NCBI RefSeq assembly: GCF_011397635.1
Contig: NC_064752.1
Span: 1,133,501 to 1,197,500 of the forward strand
From: Epinephelus fuscoguttatus
Lineage: Eukaryota; Chordata; Actinopteri; Perciformes; Serranidae
DNA length: 64,000 bases
Direction: 5' to 3'
A program made the position numbers and the translations under genes. How positions within the stretch are numbered: position 1 is the stretch's first letter; the number at the start of each line of letters is the position of its first letter. A model generated the notes under the pieces. That model saw only the letters and a list, made by a program, of their open reading frames with translations, made no database searches and was not told where the DNA came from. Shown piece after piece: positions 12,788-24,309 of the stretch.

Positions 12788-13187
12788 TGGTCTCACTCTG
12801 AAGTCGTCACATGTCATCGTTTGGTCGGTGACCAACAAAAAAAAAGCCGTCCTTGCCATCACATCGGCAAGATTCACGGGGGGAATGCAGCAGGACAACT
12901 ACGTAACTTAAGGGGGCGCAGGTCCAAGTGGGGCAGGCAGGACGGGTGGTAGATGGGTCCAACAACTGACTTTCACTGGCGGCCAGTGTTCACTTCCCAT
13001 AACATTGTAGAGCCAAACCCTGTTATTTTTTCCTGAACCCAACCACGTGCGTTTGTTGGTGAAGGAAAAAAATGCCAGTTCACGCATTGTACCGACGTAC
13101 CAACACACCCAGGGTACCTTGGACGTCACATGTGGACGTGGAAAGTCCATGACCAAACGTGGACATGTGACGAGGTCACAGTGAGGA
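12788..13187. repeat. MITE-like interspersed repeat, copy 4
   Basis: The best preserved copy of the family at 171-692. The left end GGTCTCACTCTGAAGTCGTC and the reverse complement of the right end ('cctcactgtgacctcgtcac') are imperfect inverted repeats, both running into ACATGTC. About 400 bp, non-coding, inside the GDF5 intron. Confidence 0.65.
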
Positions 13188-14155
13188 TGATTTGGCTTTA
13201 GAGGATTTTGTTACCTTTGGACAGAGCCATGCTAACTGTTTCCCCGTGTTTCCAGTGTAACTGGCTCCAGCTACATGTTTAGTTCACAGATTCAATCTTC
13301 TCACATACTAGAGTGACATTTAGATGTGTGATAGCTCACTCAGCTCGCGGCAGCTTCCTGCAGCTTTGAAGTCAGCTCCAGCACAGTTATGAGTAACAGC
13401 GTCATCTCTTTTCCCATCATTCCCTGTGTGTGTGTGTATATCAGCGGCTGACCCTCGTGACTCCCCTCCAGATGCTCCAGCTCTCCTACCTCACGGACTC
13501 CCGAACACAGACATGTCTACATTTAGACAATTTACAGCCCTGTTTCCCGCACCGCCCTCCTCTAGTAACCTGCAGACTGGTGTTTGACCTCCAGTCCGCT
13601 CCCTCTGATCTGCCAATCCACAAATAACACATCATCTCTCCCCTCTGTGTTCCCAGCCTTCCTCCTCATTCACAACCTCTGGTTCCTCTTCCTCAGCACC
13701 TCAGCTCTCACCCTGCATCCTGTACCAGCTCCTGTTCTGTCCCTTCTTTTGTCAATTACTCTGATACATAAAATCAGCACCAGCTTTTCTCTGCCATGAA
13801 TCATCCTCTAGATTATATCACAGCCCCAAAATGAATTTCAGACCCAAGAAAATTTAATCATTAGGTGATGTAGTGCTTCACAGTCGCACACAGCTCTGTA
13901 ATGCTGCCAAAATCAGCCCTCAAACTGAAACAGGGGCTTCCTTTAACGCTGTGGCAGTGAAGACGGGATACATGGTTTATGTGTGAAAGACTCAGTAATA
14001 TTCCAAAGGAGTGGTATTTAAAGATAATTTATGGGAAGTACAGAGGTTTATTTCATCTGCTGTTCCCATTTTACCTTGTTTAAACAAAGAGAATTAAGAT
14101 CTATGAGGGGTGGGAAACACCAGAGGCCCCACAGTATACCATATTATCACAATAC
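13188..14155. other. intron stretch without recognised feature
   Basis: Contains a pyrimidine-rich segment at 13440-13790 with only chance open frames. No gene, RNA or repeat terminus was recognised. Confidence 0.4.
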
Positions 14156-14159
14156 TTAA

Positions 14160-14335
14160 AGGGATAGTTCACCTTTTTTTGGAAGAAAGGTTGTGTGGGG
14201 TATTTATCCATAGTCAGTGATTTACATACAGTAGATGTTATTCAGCACGCCCCCAGTTTGGAGAAGCAGACTGGAGTCTGACACAGAAGCTCAGCAACAA
14301 AATGTGTTTTAGCCACCTAGAAAAATCTACACCAC
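14160..14335. repeat. truncated piggyBac-like MITE copy
   Basis: Begins right after TTAA (14156-14159) with AGGGATAGTTCACC and follows the left half of the element at 9147-9718, including 'ttatccatagtcagtg' and 'gcccccagtttggagaagca'. It stops near 14335 without a right inverted repeat. Confidence 0.6.
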
Positions 14336-14946
14336 CTTAAGTGTACACTATACTGAGAGTATTTTCACCGCCTTATCTAATAGTCATGCTGAGTATTGCC
14401 ATAATAAATACTGTGATTTTGAAAGTGCAAATTATGTCCCCAAAGACAGACGTTGTCACCATCTAGGATAAAGTTTTCATCGTCTCACTTAAACCACTTG
14501 TATTGCAGCAAAATGTTTGTGGTGGACTGAAAAATCAGTTGATTGAATTATTCAAGTGGGATACCGAAAGTTAAATTTGTATTTCCAATATTAAAAATCA
14601 ATGAAATAAAAATATCTCTATGTATCCATACAGTATTGCTGTGCAAAATATTGTGATGCTGTCTCGACTTTTTCCTCCTGTGACACATTTTATCACCTCC
14701 TCACTCAGAAATAACGTGTGTGCTCAGCTTGGGTTGAAAGAAGTGTTTGTTACATGTGGGAATCAGACTCATAATTAAACCGATAAAATGTGTCTGGGAC
14801 TGTGTGTGACCAAATGTGTGACCAAATGTGTGATCCAAAGAGTCACACAGCATCAGGAAAACTGCTGTCAGGAACAAGCGGAGAAAATGTGTCAGTGACA
14901 GAGGCGTGAAAAGAGGGAGAGCCTGGAGGAGAGCGGTTGTGTTTAC

Positions 14947-15826
14947 CTTGTCCTTTATCCACGAAGCTGGTGATGGTGTTGGCCAGACCCGCTTCATGCA
15001 GAGCGCTGCTGTTCAGGTCCCCGGTGGAGAGAGACCAGTACAGCGACAGCATGTAGTCGTGAGGAATAACCAGCGGCTGTTTGTGGTGCGCCTCCCGGTC
15101 GCTCGGTTTCTGGGTCTTGCTGCTGGCTCCTCGCTGCGCCAGCGGACCCGCGTTCTGCTGCTTTTGCGCACCGGTGGCTCTTTGAGGAGGCCCGGTGCGC
15201 ACTGGAGCAGCGGCACTAGCTCTGGAAGCAACTTTCCCTATTTTTTTCCCCGGTGCGCCGCCTCCTCCACCTCCAGCAGCCGCAGTCCCGACTCCTTTCC
15301 CTGCTGCATGCGCGCTAAGAGCCGCGGGAGCGTGCGCTTTACCATGAGCATCCCCGCCGGGCAGCCAGGGGCGCACAGCGTCTTTGTGCCCTGAGCTGAC
15401 TGCTCTGTCCCGTTGTTGCTGCTGCAGCTGTGCACGGTTCACCGGCACGGTCCCGCTGCGCGATGGCGAGGACGCAGAAGTAGCCGCTGTAAGTTTGCTC
15501 TTAATAACGGTCGTCTCGCCCTTGATTAACGGCGGGCCCGCGCGGATCCGCGTTATCCTCGCCGGACTCACCGGTGAAGGTTTCCACGTCCCAGTAGTAG
15601 TCACCGGTTGCCTGCCCGCGGCTGGTGAGGACCCACCGATTCCTCTGCCGGCTCTTCCGTGGGCTTGCTCTCCTTCCCCGCCGCCTGCCGCGCGCTCCGC
15701 TGCCTCTCCAAGCCGGTGGTGGTGGTGCTCGGTCGGTCTGGTCCGGCTGAGTGAACCGAGGACGGGATGCAGGTAAATGAGAGTCCAGCAGCTCAGAAGA
15801 AGAGAGAGACGCTTCACAACTTTCAT
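14947..15826 (-). CDS. GDF5: GDF5 exon 1: signal peptide and prodomain
   Basis: The first coding exon starts at ATG 15826-15824 and ends in phase 1 at the GTAAAC donor; 880 coding bases give 293 codons plus one base. Residues 1-24 (MKVVKRLSLLLSCWTLIYLH...) form a signal peptide with a basic start and a hydrophobic core. Residues 25 to about 225 are low-complexity, rich in Gly, Ala, Pro, Arg and His, and GC-rich at DNA level. The family-conserved block PHDYMLSLYWSLSTGDLN and LANTITSFVDKGQ closes the exon. With exon 2 the precursor is 619 residues, longer than human GDF5 (501), mainly through this linker. No frameshift or stop is present. Confidence 0.94.
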
Positions 15827-16682
15827 CCTAAAACCCTTTTGCCTTTTGCCAGGCCGTCATTGTAATAAAGCGCAGTGTGAGCAGATTAATTGACCTGTTT
15901 GATGAAACAAAGAAGAGAAAGCAGTCCTGTTTGGTCCGAGTCTTTCATCCTCTGAGCTCACTCTGCGCTCTGCCAGAGGTGAAATGAATAAAAAGTGCTT
16001 CTCCCGTCTCAAACAGGCTATAGACATATGCAAGGTTGTAAAAGCAAAGATGTGGACTGTAACTGAGTTTTATAAGCTGAAGAAACACATCCTGCAAAGC
16101 CTTATTCCCCCATCCGTCATCTGTAAGAACCATAGTGCTGCAGAGATCCTGTCTGTGTTCAAAGTGCAGAAATCCAAGAAAAGGCTGAGGAGAAGTGGAC
16201 TTGCATAAAAGCCTCCACGGCACGATTCTGCTGGATATCTTGTAAGAAACTTCTTTAAATCCCACTTTTTTTTCCAAGAGAGGCAAGAATGGCGTAATGC
16301 CGCTGCCTCCGTTTTTTTTTCTCTTTCCCTTCAAAGTTTGAACTCCATCCAGTGAAAATATTTCACTCACACACCAACCTGCAGGTGCTCGAAAAAATCC
16401 TCCAACAAACCTGAGCGCAGGAATTGGAAACGGAATTCCAGAAAGCTGTTTTAATTACCCCGTGATGTCATGCTGTCCAAACTCATTTAACAGCAATATT
16501 TCTTCTCAAATCTTCCTCCCCTCTTTCCACCAATGACTCACTCGAGCTGTAACACAAAATGGCACAAACCATGCCCCCGCACCCCCCAAGAAAAAGGAGA
16601 AAGAAAACTTTGCATTATGTCACTTGCAGCGAGTTTTTCTAGGTTTCCTCCTTTGTCCAGACAAAAGGGTGCGAGAGAGGTG

Positions 16683-16685
<3 letters not shown>
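15827..16685 (-). other. GDF5 upstream region
   Basis: Immediately upstream of the GDF5 start on the minus strand, so it should contain 5' UTR and promoter. I see no TATA box at a convincing distance and cannot place the transcription start. The short open frames on either strand are not conserved in any way I can judge. Confidence 0.3.

Positions 16686-16759
<74 letters not shown>
16686..16759. repeat. (CT)n(CA)n compound microsatellite
   Basis: About nineteen CT units run straight into about eighteen CA units. Confidence 0.95.
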
Positions 16760-16762
<3 letters not shown>

Positions 16763-17039
16763 GGAAGATGCCTCTTTAAACCACTCTTTAGAAATACTTC
16801 ATTATAAGTACACAGTATTCCTGCCAGGGGCGTTTATAGGATTTGAGGACACCGGGGGCCCAGCTCATCCTCTAGTGGGGGGCCAGGGGGGTCCTGCCCG
16901 TCGGGGTGCACTGTATCATCCTGTTCACAATAATATCAGGATAATATTTAATATCAAATGAAAAATTCATATTATGATAATCGATATTTAGACTTGTTGA
17001 CATACTGACGTCATACTGTTACCCACGGCAACAACAAAC

Positions 17040-17291
17040 ATGGCTGAAAGCGAAATTATTCTCGACTCCTTGGTGGTTCCAAAAAGAGGAGCAGCTTCAG
17101 TAGCGTGGAATAAAGTGTGGCGTCCTGAATGTTTTATGAACAGCCGAGGACTCCTCAGACTCTGCAGAGGGAACTCATTCAGCGGCTCCTCTGGCAGCAG
17201 CACAGCGTATTTTCTTCTCTTCTCTCGCCTTAGCACAGGAGAGTCAATGTCGCTTTGTCATAAATCTTTTGTTGAACTATTAATATTGTAA
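17040..17291 (+). pseudogene. possible hAT transposase N-terminal remnant
   Basis: The frame starts MAESEIILDSLVVPKRGAAS and recalls the N-terminus that precedes the BED finger in fish hAT transposases (acidic start, then LVPKR-Ser-Val-Trp). The similarity stops after about 25 residues and no zinc-binding cysteines follow. It could equally be chance; confidence is low. Confidence 0.25.
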
Positions 17292-17715
17292 CAGAATCTG
17301 AATCTCACTCTGAGTTACTGTTGTTCACAAACTAAAGAAATGAGAGATCATTTTTATTTAGTTTTTACTGAATATTTGAAGCAAACTGTGAAACTACATC
17401 ACTGATTTTGTTGCAATTCTATGTTCTTAAATTAGTTTGTTTTGATGTTTTATGCAATCTGGTATCTCATTTACACTTAAAACTGATTTTTCTGTCCAGA
17501 CTACTGATGAACTGCGATGTTAAATGTATTAATAGTTGTAAGTAATTGCAATGAGTGGAACACTTTGCAACTGCTATCATTACAGTTTAGAGATATTTGT
17601 GGTACTTGTACTTGAGTATTTCCATTTTATGGTACTCTGTACTTTCTACTCTACTACATTTATCTGACAGCTTTAGTTACTTTGAAAACTCAGATTACTT
17701 ATACAAAAATAATTA

Positions 17716-18975
17716 ATTTTCTGTCACCGCTTATCCTGTTGGGGGGGTGGAGCCTATCACAGGGCTGACACATAGAGACAGACAACCATTCACACTCACA
17801 TTCACACCTACGGACAATTTAGAGTCACCAATTAACCTGCATGTCTTTGGACTGTGGGAGGAAGCTGGAGCATCTGGAGGAAACCCACGCTGACACAGGG
17901 AGAACATGTCGGAGCATCTGGAGGAAACCCACGCTGACACAGGGAGAACATGTCGGAGCACCTGGAGGAAACCCATGCTGAGAACAGGGAGAACATGTCG
18001 GAGCACCTGGAGGAAACCCACGCTGACACAGGAAGAACATGTCGGAGCACCTGGAGGAAACCCAAGCTGACACAGGGAGAACATGTCGGAGCACCTGGAG
18101 GAAACCCAAGCTGACACAGGGAGAACATGTCAGAGCACCTGGAGGAAACCCAAGCTGACACAGGGAGAACATGTCAGAGCATCTGGAGGAAACCCATGCT
18201 GACACAAGGAGAACATGTCAGAGCATCTGGAGGAAACCCACGCTGACACAGGGAGAACATGTGGGAGCACCTGGAGGAAACCCACGCTGACACAGGGAGA
18301 ACATGTCAGAGCACCTGGAGGAAACCCAAGCTGACACAGGGAGAACATGTCAGAGCATCTGGAGGAAACCCACGCTGACACAGGGAGAACATGTCAGAGC
18401 ACCTGGAGGAAACCCACGCTGACACAGGGAGAACATGTGGGAGCACCTGGAGGAAACCCAAGCTGACACAGGGAGAACATGTCAGAGCATCTGGAGGAAA
18501 CCCACGCTGACACAGGGAGAACATGTGGGAGCACCTGGAGGAAACCCATGCTGACACAGGGAGAACATGTCAGAGCACCTGGAGGAAACCCAAGCTGACA
18601 CAGGGAGAACATGTCAGAGCATCTGGAGGAAACCCACGCTGACACAGGGAGAACATGTGGGAGCACCTGGAGGAAACCCAAGCTGACACAGGGAGAACAT
18701 GTCAGAGCACCTGGAGGAAACCCATGCTGACATGGGGAGAACATGTTGGAGCATCTGGAGGAAACCCACGCTGACACAGGGAGAACATGTCAGAGCACCT
18801 GGAGGAAACCCACGCTGACACAGGGAGAACATGTCAGAGCACCTGGAGGAAACCCAAGCTGACACAGGGAGAACATGCAGGCTCTGTACAGAGGGGCTCG
18901 AACCCCCCACCCTGGGTTCAAACCAGGATTCCTCTTGCTGTGAGGAAACAATGCTAATCACTGCACCACCGTGTG
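17716..18975. repeat. interspersed repeat with internal minisatellite
   Basis: The outer parts belong to a common fish repeat: 'cacacctacggacaatttag', 'catgtctttggactgtggga', and at the end 'tgctgtgaggaaacaatgct' and 'ctgcaccaccgtg'. The middle is the tandem array described at 17867-18878. The segment 'gggttcaaaccagg' near the right end resembles a tRNA B box, but no complete tRNA-like head is visible. Confidence 0.7.
17867..18878. repeat. 44-bp minisatellite, 23 units
   Basis: About 23 head-to-tail units of 44 bp, each containing GGAGGAAACCCA and AGGGAGAACATG. Variation is limited mostly to a few positions (for example C/T in 'gcacctgg/gcatctgg', G/A in 'cccacgct/cccaagct', and 'tgtcgg/tgtcag/tgtggg'). 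Only the first units and the last differ in a gradient, as expected from unequal exchange. 44 is not a multiple of three, so the long minus-strand open frames across it rotate frames and are not proteins. Confidence 0.95.
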
Positions 18976-19081
18976 GTTCATAAAAACACAGAGCTAAAGA
19001 CTGATATGTGAAAATAAGTATTCTCCACAGCAGCCTGATAATCAGACTACTATTTCATTTACCATGATGATGTATAATTAT

Positions 19082-19659
19082 TAGGTCTGTCAAAATAATG
19101 TGTTAATTTCTATTAATTAATCATATAAAACATAACACGTTAAAAAAATGTAGCTGATTAATGCTGTTCCATGGTGCCCTTTGACCTGGTGTGTCATTGA
19201 AGGCCTCAGTGTCTTTGTCACATGATGGAGGCAGACAAGATGACGCTGCTCGGCCCCGTGAATGGAACATTTACATTTATGGAAATGCCCAGATGTTGAT
19301 AGGAGCACCCCTCTCTGCAGGTTCTGCAGGAAGGAAATTTCATACCATCAAAGTACTGCAAGCCTGAAGTATCACATCAACACAAAACCTTTAGCAGCGA
19401 ACCTGGAGGTCCGAGCTAGCACAGCCTCTGATGCTAATGCTAGCAGCCAGCCTCGTCAGGCCACAGGTGTTCAGACACAAACTGAGTCAGCCTACCTGTG
19501 ACTGACCGAGTAACTAACTCCCTCACAAACCAGTTTGGGTGGTCGAGGACATGGGGACAACTGTGTCCAAAATACAGCAGCTTTACTACGACACGTCTGA
19601 CAACATACTTTTACAACAAAAATTGATGTGTGATTGTTTTTAATAGCTTGACAGCCCCA
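19082..19659 (+). mobile_element. hAT-family element with 8-bp target duplication
   Basis: Perfect 8-bp duplications ATAATTAT flank the element (19074-19081 and 19660-19667). The left end TAGGTCTGTCAA and the reverse complement of the right end TGGGGCTGTCAAG are matching hAT-type termini. Inside is a BED-finger coding remnant. At 578 bp it cannot encode a full transposase, so it is a non-autonomous deletion derivative. Confidence 0.85.
19262..19501 (+). pseudogene. BED-type zinc finger remnant of hAT transposase
   Basis: The frame contains CRFCRKEISYHQSTASLKYH followed by INTK, which fits the start of a BED finger (Cys-x2-Cys, aromatic and basic residues, then His), with the final His position changed to Pro. 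BED fingers bind DNA at the N-terminus of many hAT transposases. The downstream catalytic RNase-H-like domain is missing and the frame ends after about 79 residues. Confidence 0.6.
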
Positions 19660-19945
19660 ATAATTATAGATGGCACTACCCATCCGTACATAAAGCATTT
19701 AAATGAGCTCCACCTTTACTACCTGCAACATTACAGCGATTACCTGTGCGCTTGCTACAGTATATTGCAGGTGATCACACAAAATATGCTGCTTGTGTGA
19801 AACAGAGGACCCAAACAAGGTTATTGATCAACAACATCATATTACCTTACAGGGCTTTAAAGCACCAACACAATGACACATTATAGACTCCCCTTAAACA
19901 CCCCTTACAGGCACTAAGTGGTTCAGTCCACCCCTGCACTAAGAT

Positions 19946-21731
19946 CAGGGGTGTAGCACCAAATTCTGGGCCCTATGCATGATCAGTCTCTGTGGGCCCC
20001 CTGCACCTCAATCACCCTTATTTTTTAAACAAAATTATTTTGCTTTCTTTCCTTTTCTTTGTTTCTTTTATGTTTTTGGAACCTGATTTCCCTTTCTGAG
20101 GGAAAGACATGACGTTGGTGCTCACGCAGCTCTTGCTGCATTTAGAGACAAATCCTAGTGCAGGGGCGCACTAAACATGACTGAGGAGCGAGAGGGGCCT
20201 CAGAGAAATTTCACAGATTTTTCTTTGTTTTTTTTCTTGCAACTGATGAAGCTCTAGCAACAGTTCAGTCAGGAAGATGATACGTTTTCATGCTTAGGCT
20301 GTAACTATCCTCCCCAACCTGCCATTCACTCCTTGCACACATGCTCCTACAGAGGCAAGGCAAGAATCCTTCCTAGCATTCGCTGAACACACACTGGAAC
20401 AGGCTAATGAGTGTCCCCAGGTGTACGTCATTAACCCTCAGCATACTGACGTTCAATGTGAACAAATGTCAGCAGTATTTTCGAAGTCATGTGACTTTTA
20501 GGGAGAATGTATTTCTGGATTGCACTTAAAACGACAAACAGGTAGGCCAAATGAAACTTTTGTGGCACTTAGCACTCCATCACTGCTGTGAATGATTAAT
20601 TTAATAATCACAGTATTTAAAGAATCTCATTATTCAGCAGTGGACACGTTGGAAAGTGTAAATTATAAGGTTTCTGTCAGTATTTTTATGCTTGCGTGAT
20701 AAAAACTCCTGGAGACATTAATCCCAATAAATTACATATTTATCCAAATAATGCTGAGCTCCGCTGGCGCAGGTTTCATTGAAGAGGCCCCGCCTTCACT
20801 TCCAGCAAATCATACGCAAACAAATGTGGTATACTTGCTTAGGATACACACATGCATCCTTGAACATTCTCTGAATGAAGGATTCTGTCCTCAGTAGAAT
20901 TTGAAGGATCCTTGATGTTGCAACAGTCCTTCGGCGGGGGTCAATGACATAGCATCCTTGACTTGCCATTCTTCATTCCTTGACTGTGAGAAACACCCTC
21001 TGTCTCTCACTGTCAGTGTTCAGGGCTGTCAGTTAAGTCATCAGCTGATCCACAGTCAACCAATAGCACAGTAATACACCTTCTCTGTCAGCCATTTTAA
21101 ATATGGTCCTTTCTTGCCATAGTTCTTCCATGCTGCGTCAGTGCATGCCCTCCATCTCCCCATCACCACCCAGTATCCTTGGATTCAGCCTCATTCGCTT
21201 CATCAGTCATCAACCCTAAAGTCATCAGCCACTATGACCACCACCACCAGTGTCTGGACTCCATGGAGGGATTTATCTTGCTGCTGCTCAGATGCTCCTC
21301 CATCACAAAAATCCCCATCTGGTGTCTGAGCGCCAAAAACTTTTGTTGAATCTTATCATCATAAATAATCTGTTAATCTGTATGCTCATATTCTGTATTA
21401 AACATTATCTCTACTTCATTCTTCTGTCTCTCCTGATTGAAATGTATTCAGACAATTTTAATTAAGTTATGGTACTAATTAATTAGAAATAAAAATTTGC
21501 AAATTAAACCAAATGTTTCATTCCAGGCTTTTTGAGGGCCCCCCTCCCAATGGGGCTCTGAGACATCAGTCCCATTTTCCCCCAGACTATGATGCTCTTG
21601 ACTAGGATTAATTTCTGAATGCAGCTAAAGCCTAAAGGTGATTGAGAGAGACGTAGATCAAGAGAGGAAGGGCTGGGGCCCTCAGTGACTGTTCATCAAA
21701 AGGGGCCCAGAATATTGGTGTTACGCCCCTG
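19946..21731. mobile_element. hAT-like non-autonomous element
   Basis: The left end CAGGGGTGTAGCACCAAATT and the reverse complement of the right end CAGGGGCGTAACACCAATAT are matching termini of the CAGGGG type. The 8-bp direct repeat CCTGCACT is at 19933-19940 and 21733-21740, with five extra bases between it and the left terminus, so the target duplication is likely but not perfect. The interior has no transposase frame; small frames near 21141-21465 are unconvincing. Confidence 0.6.
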
Positions 21732-22090
21732 TCCTGCACTGAAAGGACACTGCAGTAAAAGTACATATTAATTAGAAACATGTGTCTAAAGTAAAAGTAG
21801 TGATCATTCATTGTTTTTGGAGCTGAGCTCACATCCTCTTTATTTTATTTTATTCAATTTTGTCTTATTTTATTATATTTTATTGAAAGGAATTTAGCAG
21901 CCTGGGGGGACTTTATATTCTACAATTGACCTATGGCTAAGCCCCGCCCTCAGACGCGATGAGCCAATCACAGTGCGTATAGCCATTCCCATACACTGGG
22001 ACATTCTCTGCCTGGACGTCCATTGAAATGCATTACAGAAAGTCAGTTTGTGCGGTTTTATGAGCTTTTTCTGAGATTTGGAGTTTAAAA

Positions 22091-22294
22091 ATGGTCAAAC
22101 GGTGTGCATGGGGTACATGCAACTCTGACACAAGGTATCCTGAGAGGCTGGGCGACCAGGTGTATTTTTTACACTTTAAACCACATCTCAACAGAGAAAA
22201 GTGTCTCCTTTGGATAAAGTTGTGTGGTAACGTTAGACCACAACATCAACTCAACGTGAATAAGATTAACAATGATGTCTACATCTGTTCTAAG
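22091..22294 (+). pseudogene. THAP-domain first exon
   Basis: The 68-codon frame starts MVKRCAWGTCNSDTRYPERL and shows the THAP pattern: Cys5 and Cys10, the aromatic block VYFLHFKPH, then REKCLLWIKLCG, and ...YICSK at the end. The next residues of the C2CH finger (His-Phe) are not encoded contiguously. Instead a perfect donor GTAAGT begins at 22295 exactly after Lys, the place where an exon could end. A downstream exon with the missing His was not found inside the element, so it is either a captured exon or a deletion relic of an autonomous element. Confidence 0.6.
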
Positions 22295-22729
22295 GTAAGT
22301 CAACATTGTGTTTGAGGCAACATATTGTCACTTTGCTGGAAAGAAATATAAAGTTATCTTTAACATCTCTAGCTAACGTTAGCTAAAGTTAGCCTAACGT
22401 TAGCTCCTAGCTGCGTTGTTCATCATGTCACCTTGTTTGCTGGGAGTTCATTAGCCTATTTTGTTCTAGTTTTGTACTTTGGTGATGGTACATCATTGTT
22501 AGCTGTTGTCCAAAGGGCTCTAGTTAAGCTAACGTTAACTTCTGGAGCTTAGCTTCATTAACTTATCTGTAATGGCAGAGATAACAAAGGTTGGCAAACG
22601 TTATGCTGAATGATTCAGTGTAAATACTGTAGCACCAAACTAACGGAGAGACACTCTTGGTAAAGATGGTAAAAAGGCCGTTATCCTTTTCTCATATTCT
22701 GAGCCAAAAACCTTAACTTCAGTGGCACT

Positions 22730-22984
22730 TTAACTTGTTGTCTTTGATGGTGACGGCAACCAGATGCGGTTCACAAGCGTACACTGTGACCTGTAAATTT
22801 TGGCTTGTAATTTAAACTTTTCATCGACCTTCTCAACAATAAAATGATGAATATATCCCTCCAATGCGTAGTTTAGGCCCTTTTGGTTACTTCTCAATGA
22901 CATCTGATCGTTATGTCTCCAAAAATCATCAGTTGCCTCCTGCGAAATGCCGTGTACTGTGACACCTGCCATAGCGCCCGGCAC
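22730..22984 (-). pseudogene. unidentified conserved open frame in THAP element
   Basis: Two copies of this minus-strand frame exist (here and 10048-10419). Their shared 80 residues differ at only a few positions. The stretch LEGYIHHFIVEKVDEK...YRSQ loosely recalls the segment before a SWIM finger in YqaJ-type fish genes, but this is a weak impression. Conservation can also be explained by recent copying of the DNA. Confidence 0.25.
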
Positions 22985-23043
22985 TGAATGTTGATAGTTT
23001 GTCCGAGTGACTGGAGGGGGCGGGGCTTAGCCATAGGTCAATT

Positions 23044-24309
23044 AAAACCTTAAACATCACAGGTATTTTATAGGCTGATTCCAGTATTTTGTTTGACGGG
23101 AGGCACAAATAGGTAACAGAGAGTAAGAACGTAAACTCCCTCCACCTCCCCGTACCTTCATGTAACTTTAAGCCTTATCAAAATAGAAATGGGTGAGCGA
23201 CGTAATAAACATAGAAATTAGCTAAATCAGCTCTAGAGCCCAAACTGTTTTTTTGTAGCAGCCTGTAAACATGTTACACAGTTGGGCATTTTAACATGGG
23301 GGTCTATGGGGATGAACTCGCTTTTGGAGCCAGCCTCAAGTGGCCATTAGAGGAACTGCAATTTTTATGGCACTAAAGTGTTGGCATCATTTTTCAGCCC
23401 CGAGGTTGCTGCTTGGTTTAAAATACCTGGTTTTGGGGGAACAGTCCCTGATGGAAACGCAGTGATGCCTTTGTAAAATATAACCAAATTTTTGTGGCAT
23501 TATGCCTGATGGAGAATCAGCCACAGGTCCATAAAAAACAGGCTGCTTAAAAAGTCACTGGAAACACAGCAATGACTCATTAAATTACAACTGGTTTTGT
23601 TGTCGGTTTATTCTGCTCAGCCTCAGAAAAAAAAACACAGAACACAGAAAATACAAAAAAAAAAATAAATACATAACAAGGCAGCTGCTTAGAAAAGGAG
23701 AGGCGGGTCACAGAGTTGGCTCTGTGAATATCCAAGTTTACATTCACCACTTTTTAATTTTCCTTCCTTTCGCTGGAGGACAGGGGGCCTTAGTTTGATT
23801 CTAAAACACTTTGCCAGTTTAATTTATGATGCCACAAGGAGCGCCAGCTTAGTGTCATAAATTTAGTTTAGACCATGCTCGAGGAATAATTAGCAGCCAG
23901 AAAGCTTGGGTTCAAATCTGGAGATTTTGGCAGTCGAGGAGGGTCTCTGGTGGTTTGTAACAAGAGCTGGTGTTCTGGTACACTGTTTCTGTTTCTCTTT
24001 CCCTCTCTGTCTCTCTCAACTTTCCTTCCTGTTCTCTCGATCTGTGTCGTTCACCGCTCTGCTCTGTATGAGGGCATGATGGATGAACAGAAGTGATTGG
24101 ATAATATGAGGCTGTCATGGATCACACATAAAATCAACCTGATCCAGTCAATTCAACTAAACAGCTACAGGATGTGAGTAACGGTGACTGGCCAAGTAGC
24201 TGCAGCACAGACGAGGCTCACTAACAGCTTTGTGTTTGCTTTAATTGTAAAATACGCCACCAGCGTAATGCATCTCTGCTGCATTAACACAATATACTGT
24301 TGTTCTTCT
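23044..24309. other. no gene recognised
   Basis: Non-coding DNA with an A-rich stretch at 23625-23670 and a CT-rich stretch at 23990-24050. No terminal repeats, genes or RNAs supported. Confidence 0.4.

Larger units (their letters stand above)
5558..14946 (-). other. GDF5: GDF5 intron 1
   Basis: A single 9,389-bp intron separates the two coding exons, the usual GDF5/6/7 gene structure. The donor on the minus strand is GTAAAC starting at 14946 and the acceptor is ...CCCTCGCAG ending at 5558. The splice phase (after the first base of codon 294) restores the Gly-Gln-Asp-Glu/Asp-Arg-Gly-Pro segment known from the family. The intron is filled with interspersed repeats and simple repeats, listed separately. 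No conserved regulatory element can be claimed from one sequence. Confidence 0.93.
21928..23039 (+). mobile_element. inverted-repeat element carrying a THAP exon
   Basis: The left end GACCTATGGCTAAGCCCCGC is repeated in reverse complement at the right end (to 23039), and AATT flanks both sides. The unit is 1,112 bp. It carries a THAP-domain first exon near the left end and, in the right half, sequence also found at 9734-10316. THAP domains occur in P-element and Kolobok transposases and in host genes. The superfamily is uncertain because the target-site signature is ambiguous (the AATT is palindromic). Confidence 0.65.

Noticed and set aside
17867..18878. Regular repeats that might suggest a CRISPR-like array
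   Set aside because: Units are directly adjacent without unique spacers, in a vertebrate genome, and derive from an interspersed repeat.
17731..18961. Overlapping minus-strand frames with repeated 'SAWVSSRCSDMFS/LGFPPGAPTC' proteins
   Set aside because: They are translations of the 44-bp minisatellite, rotate through all frames, and have no gene context.
18880..18975. tRNA-like B-box sequence 'gggttcaaaccagg'
   Set aside because: No A box, acceptor stem or anticodon arm could be placed; it is part of the interspersed repeat.
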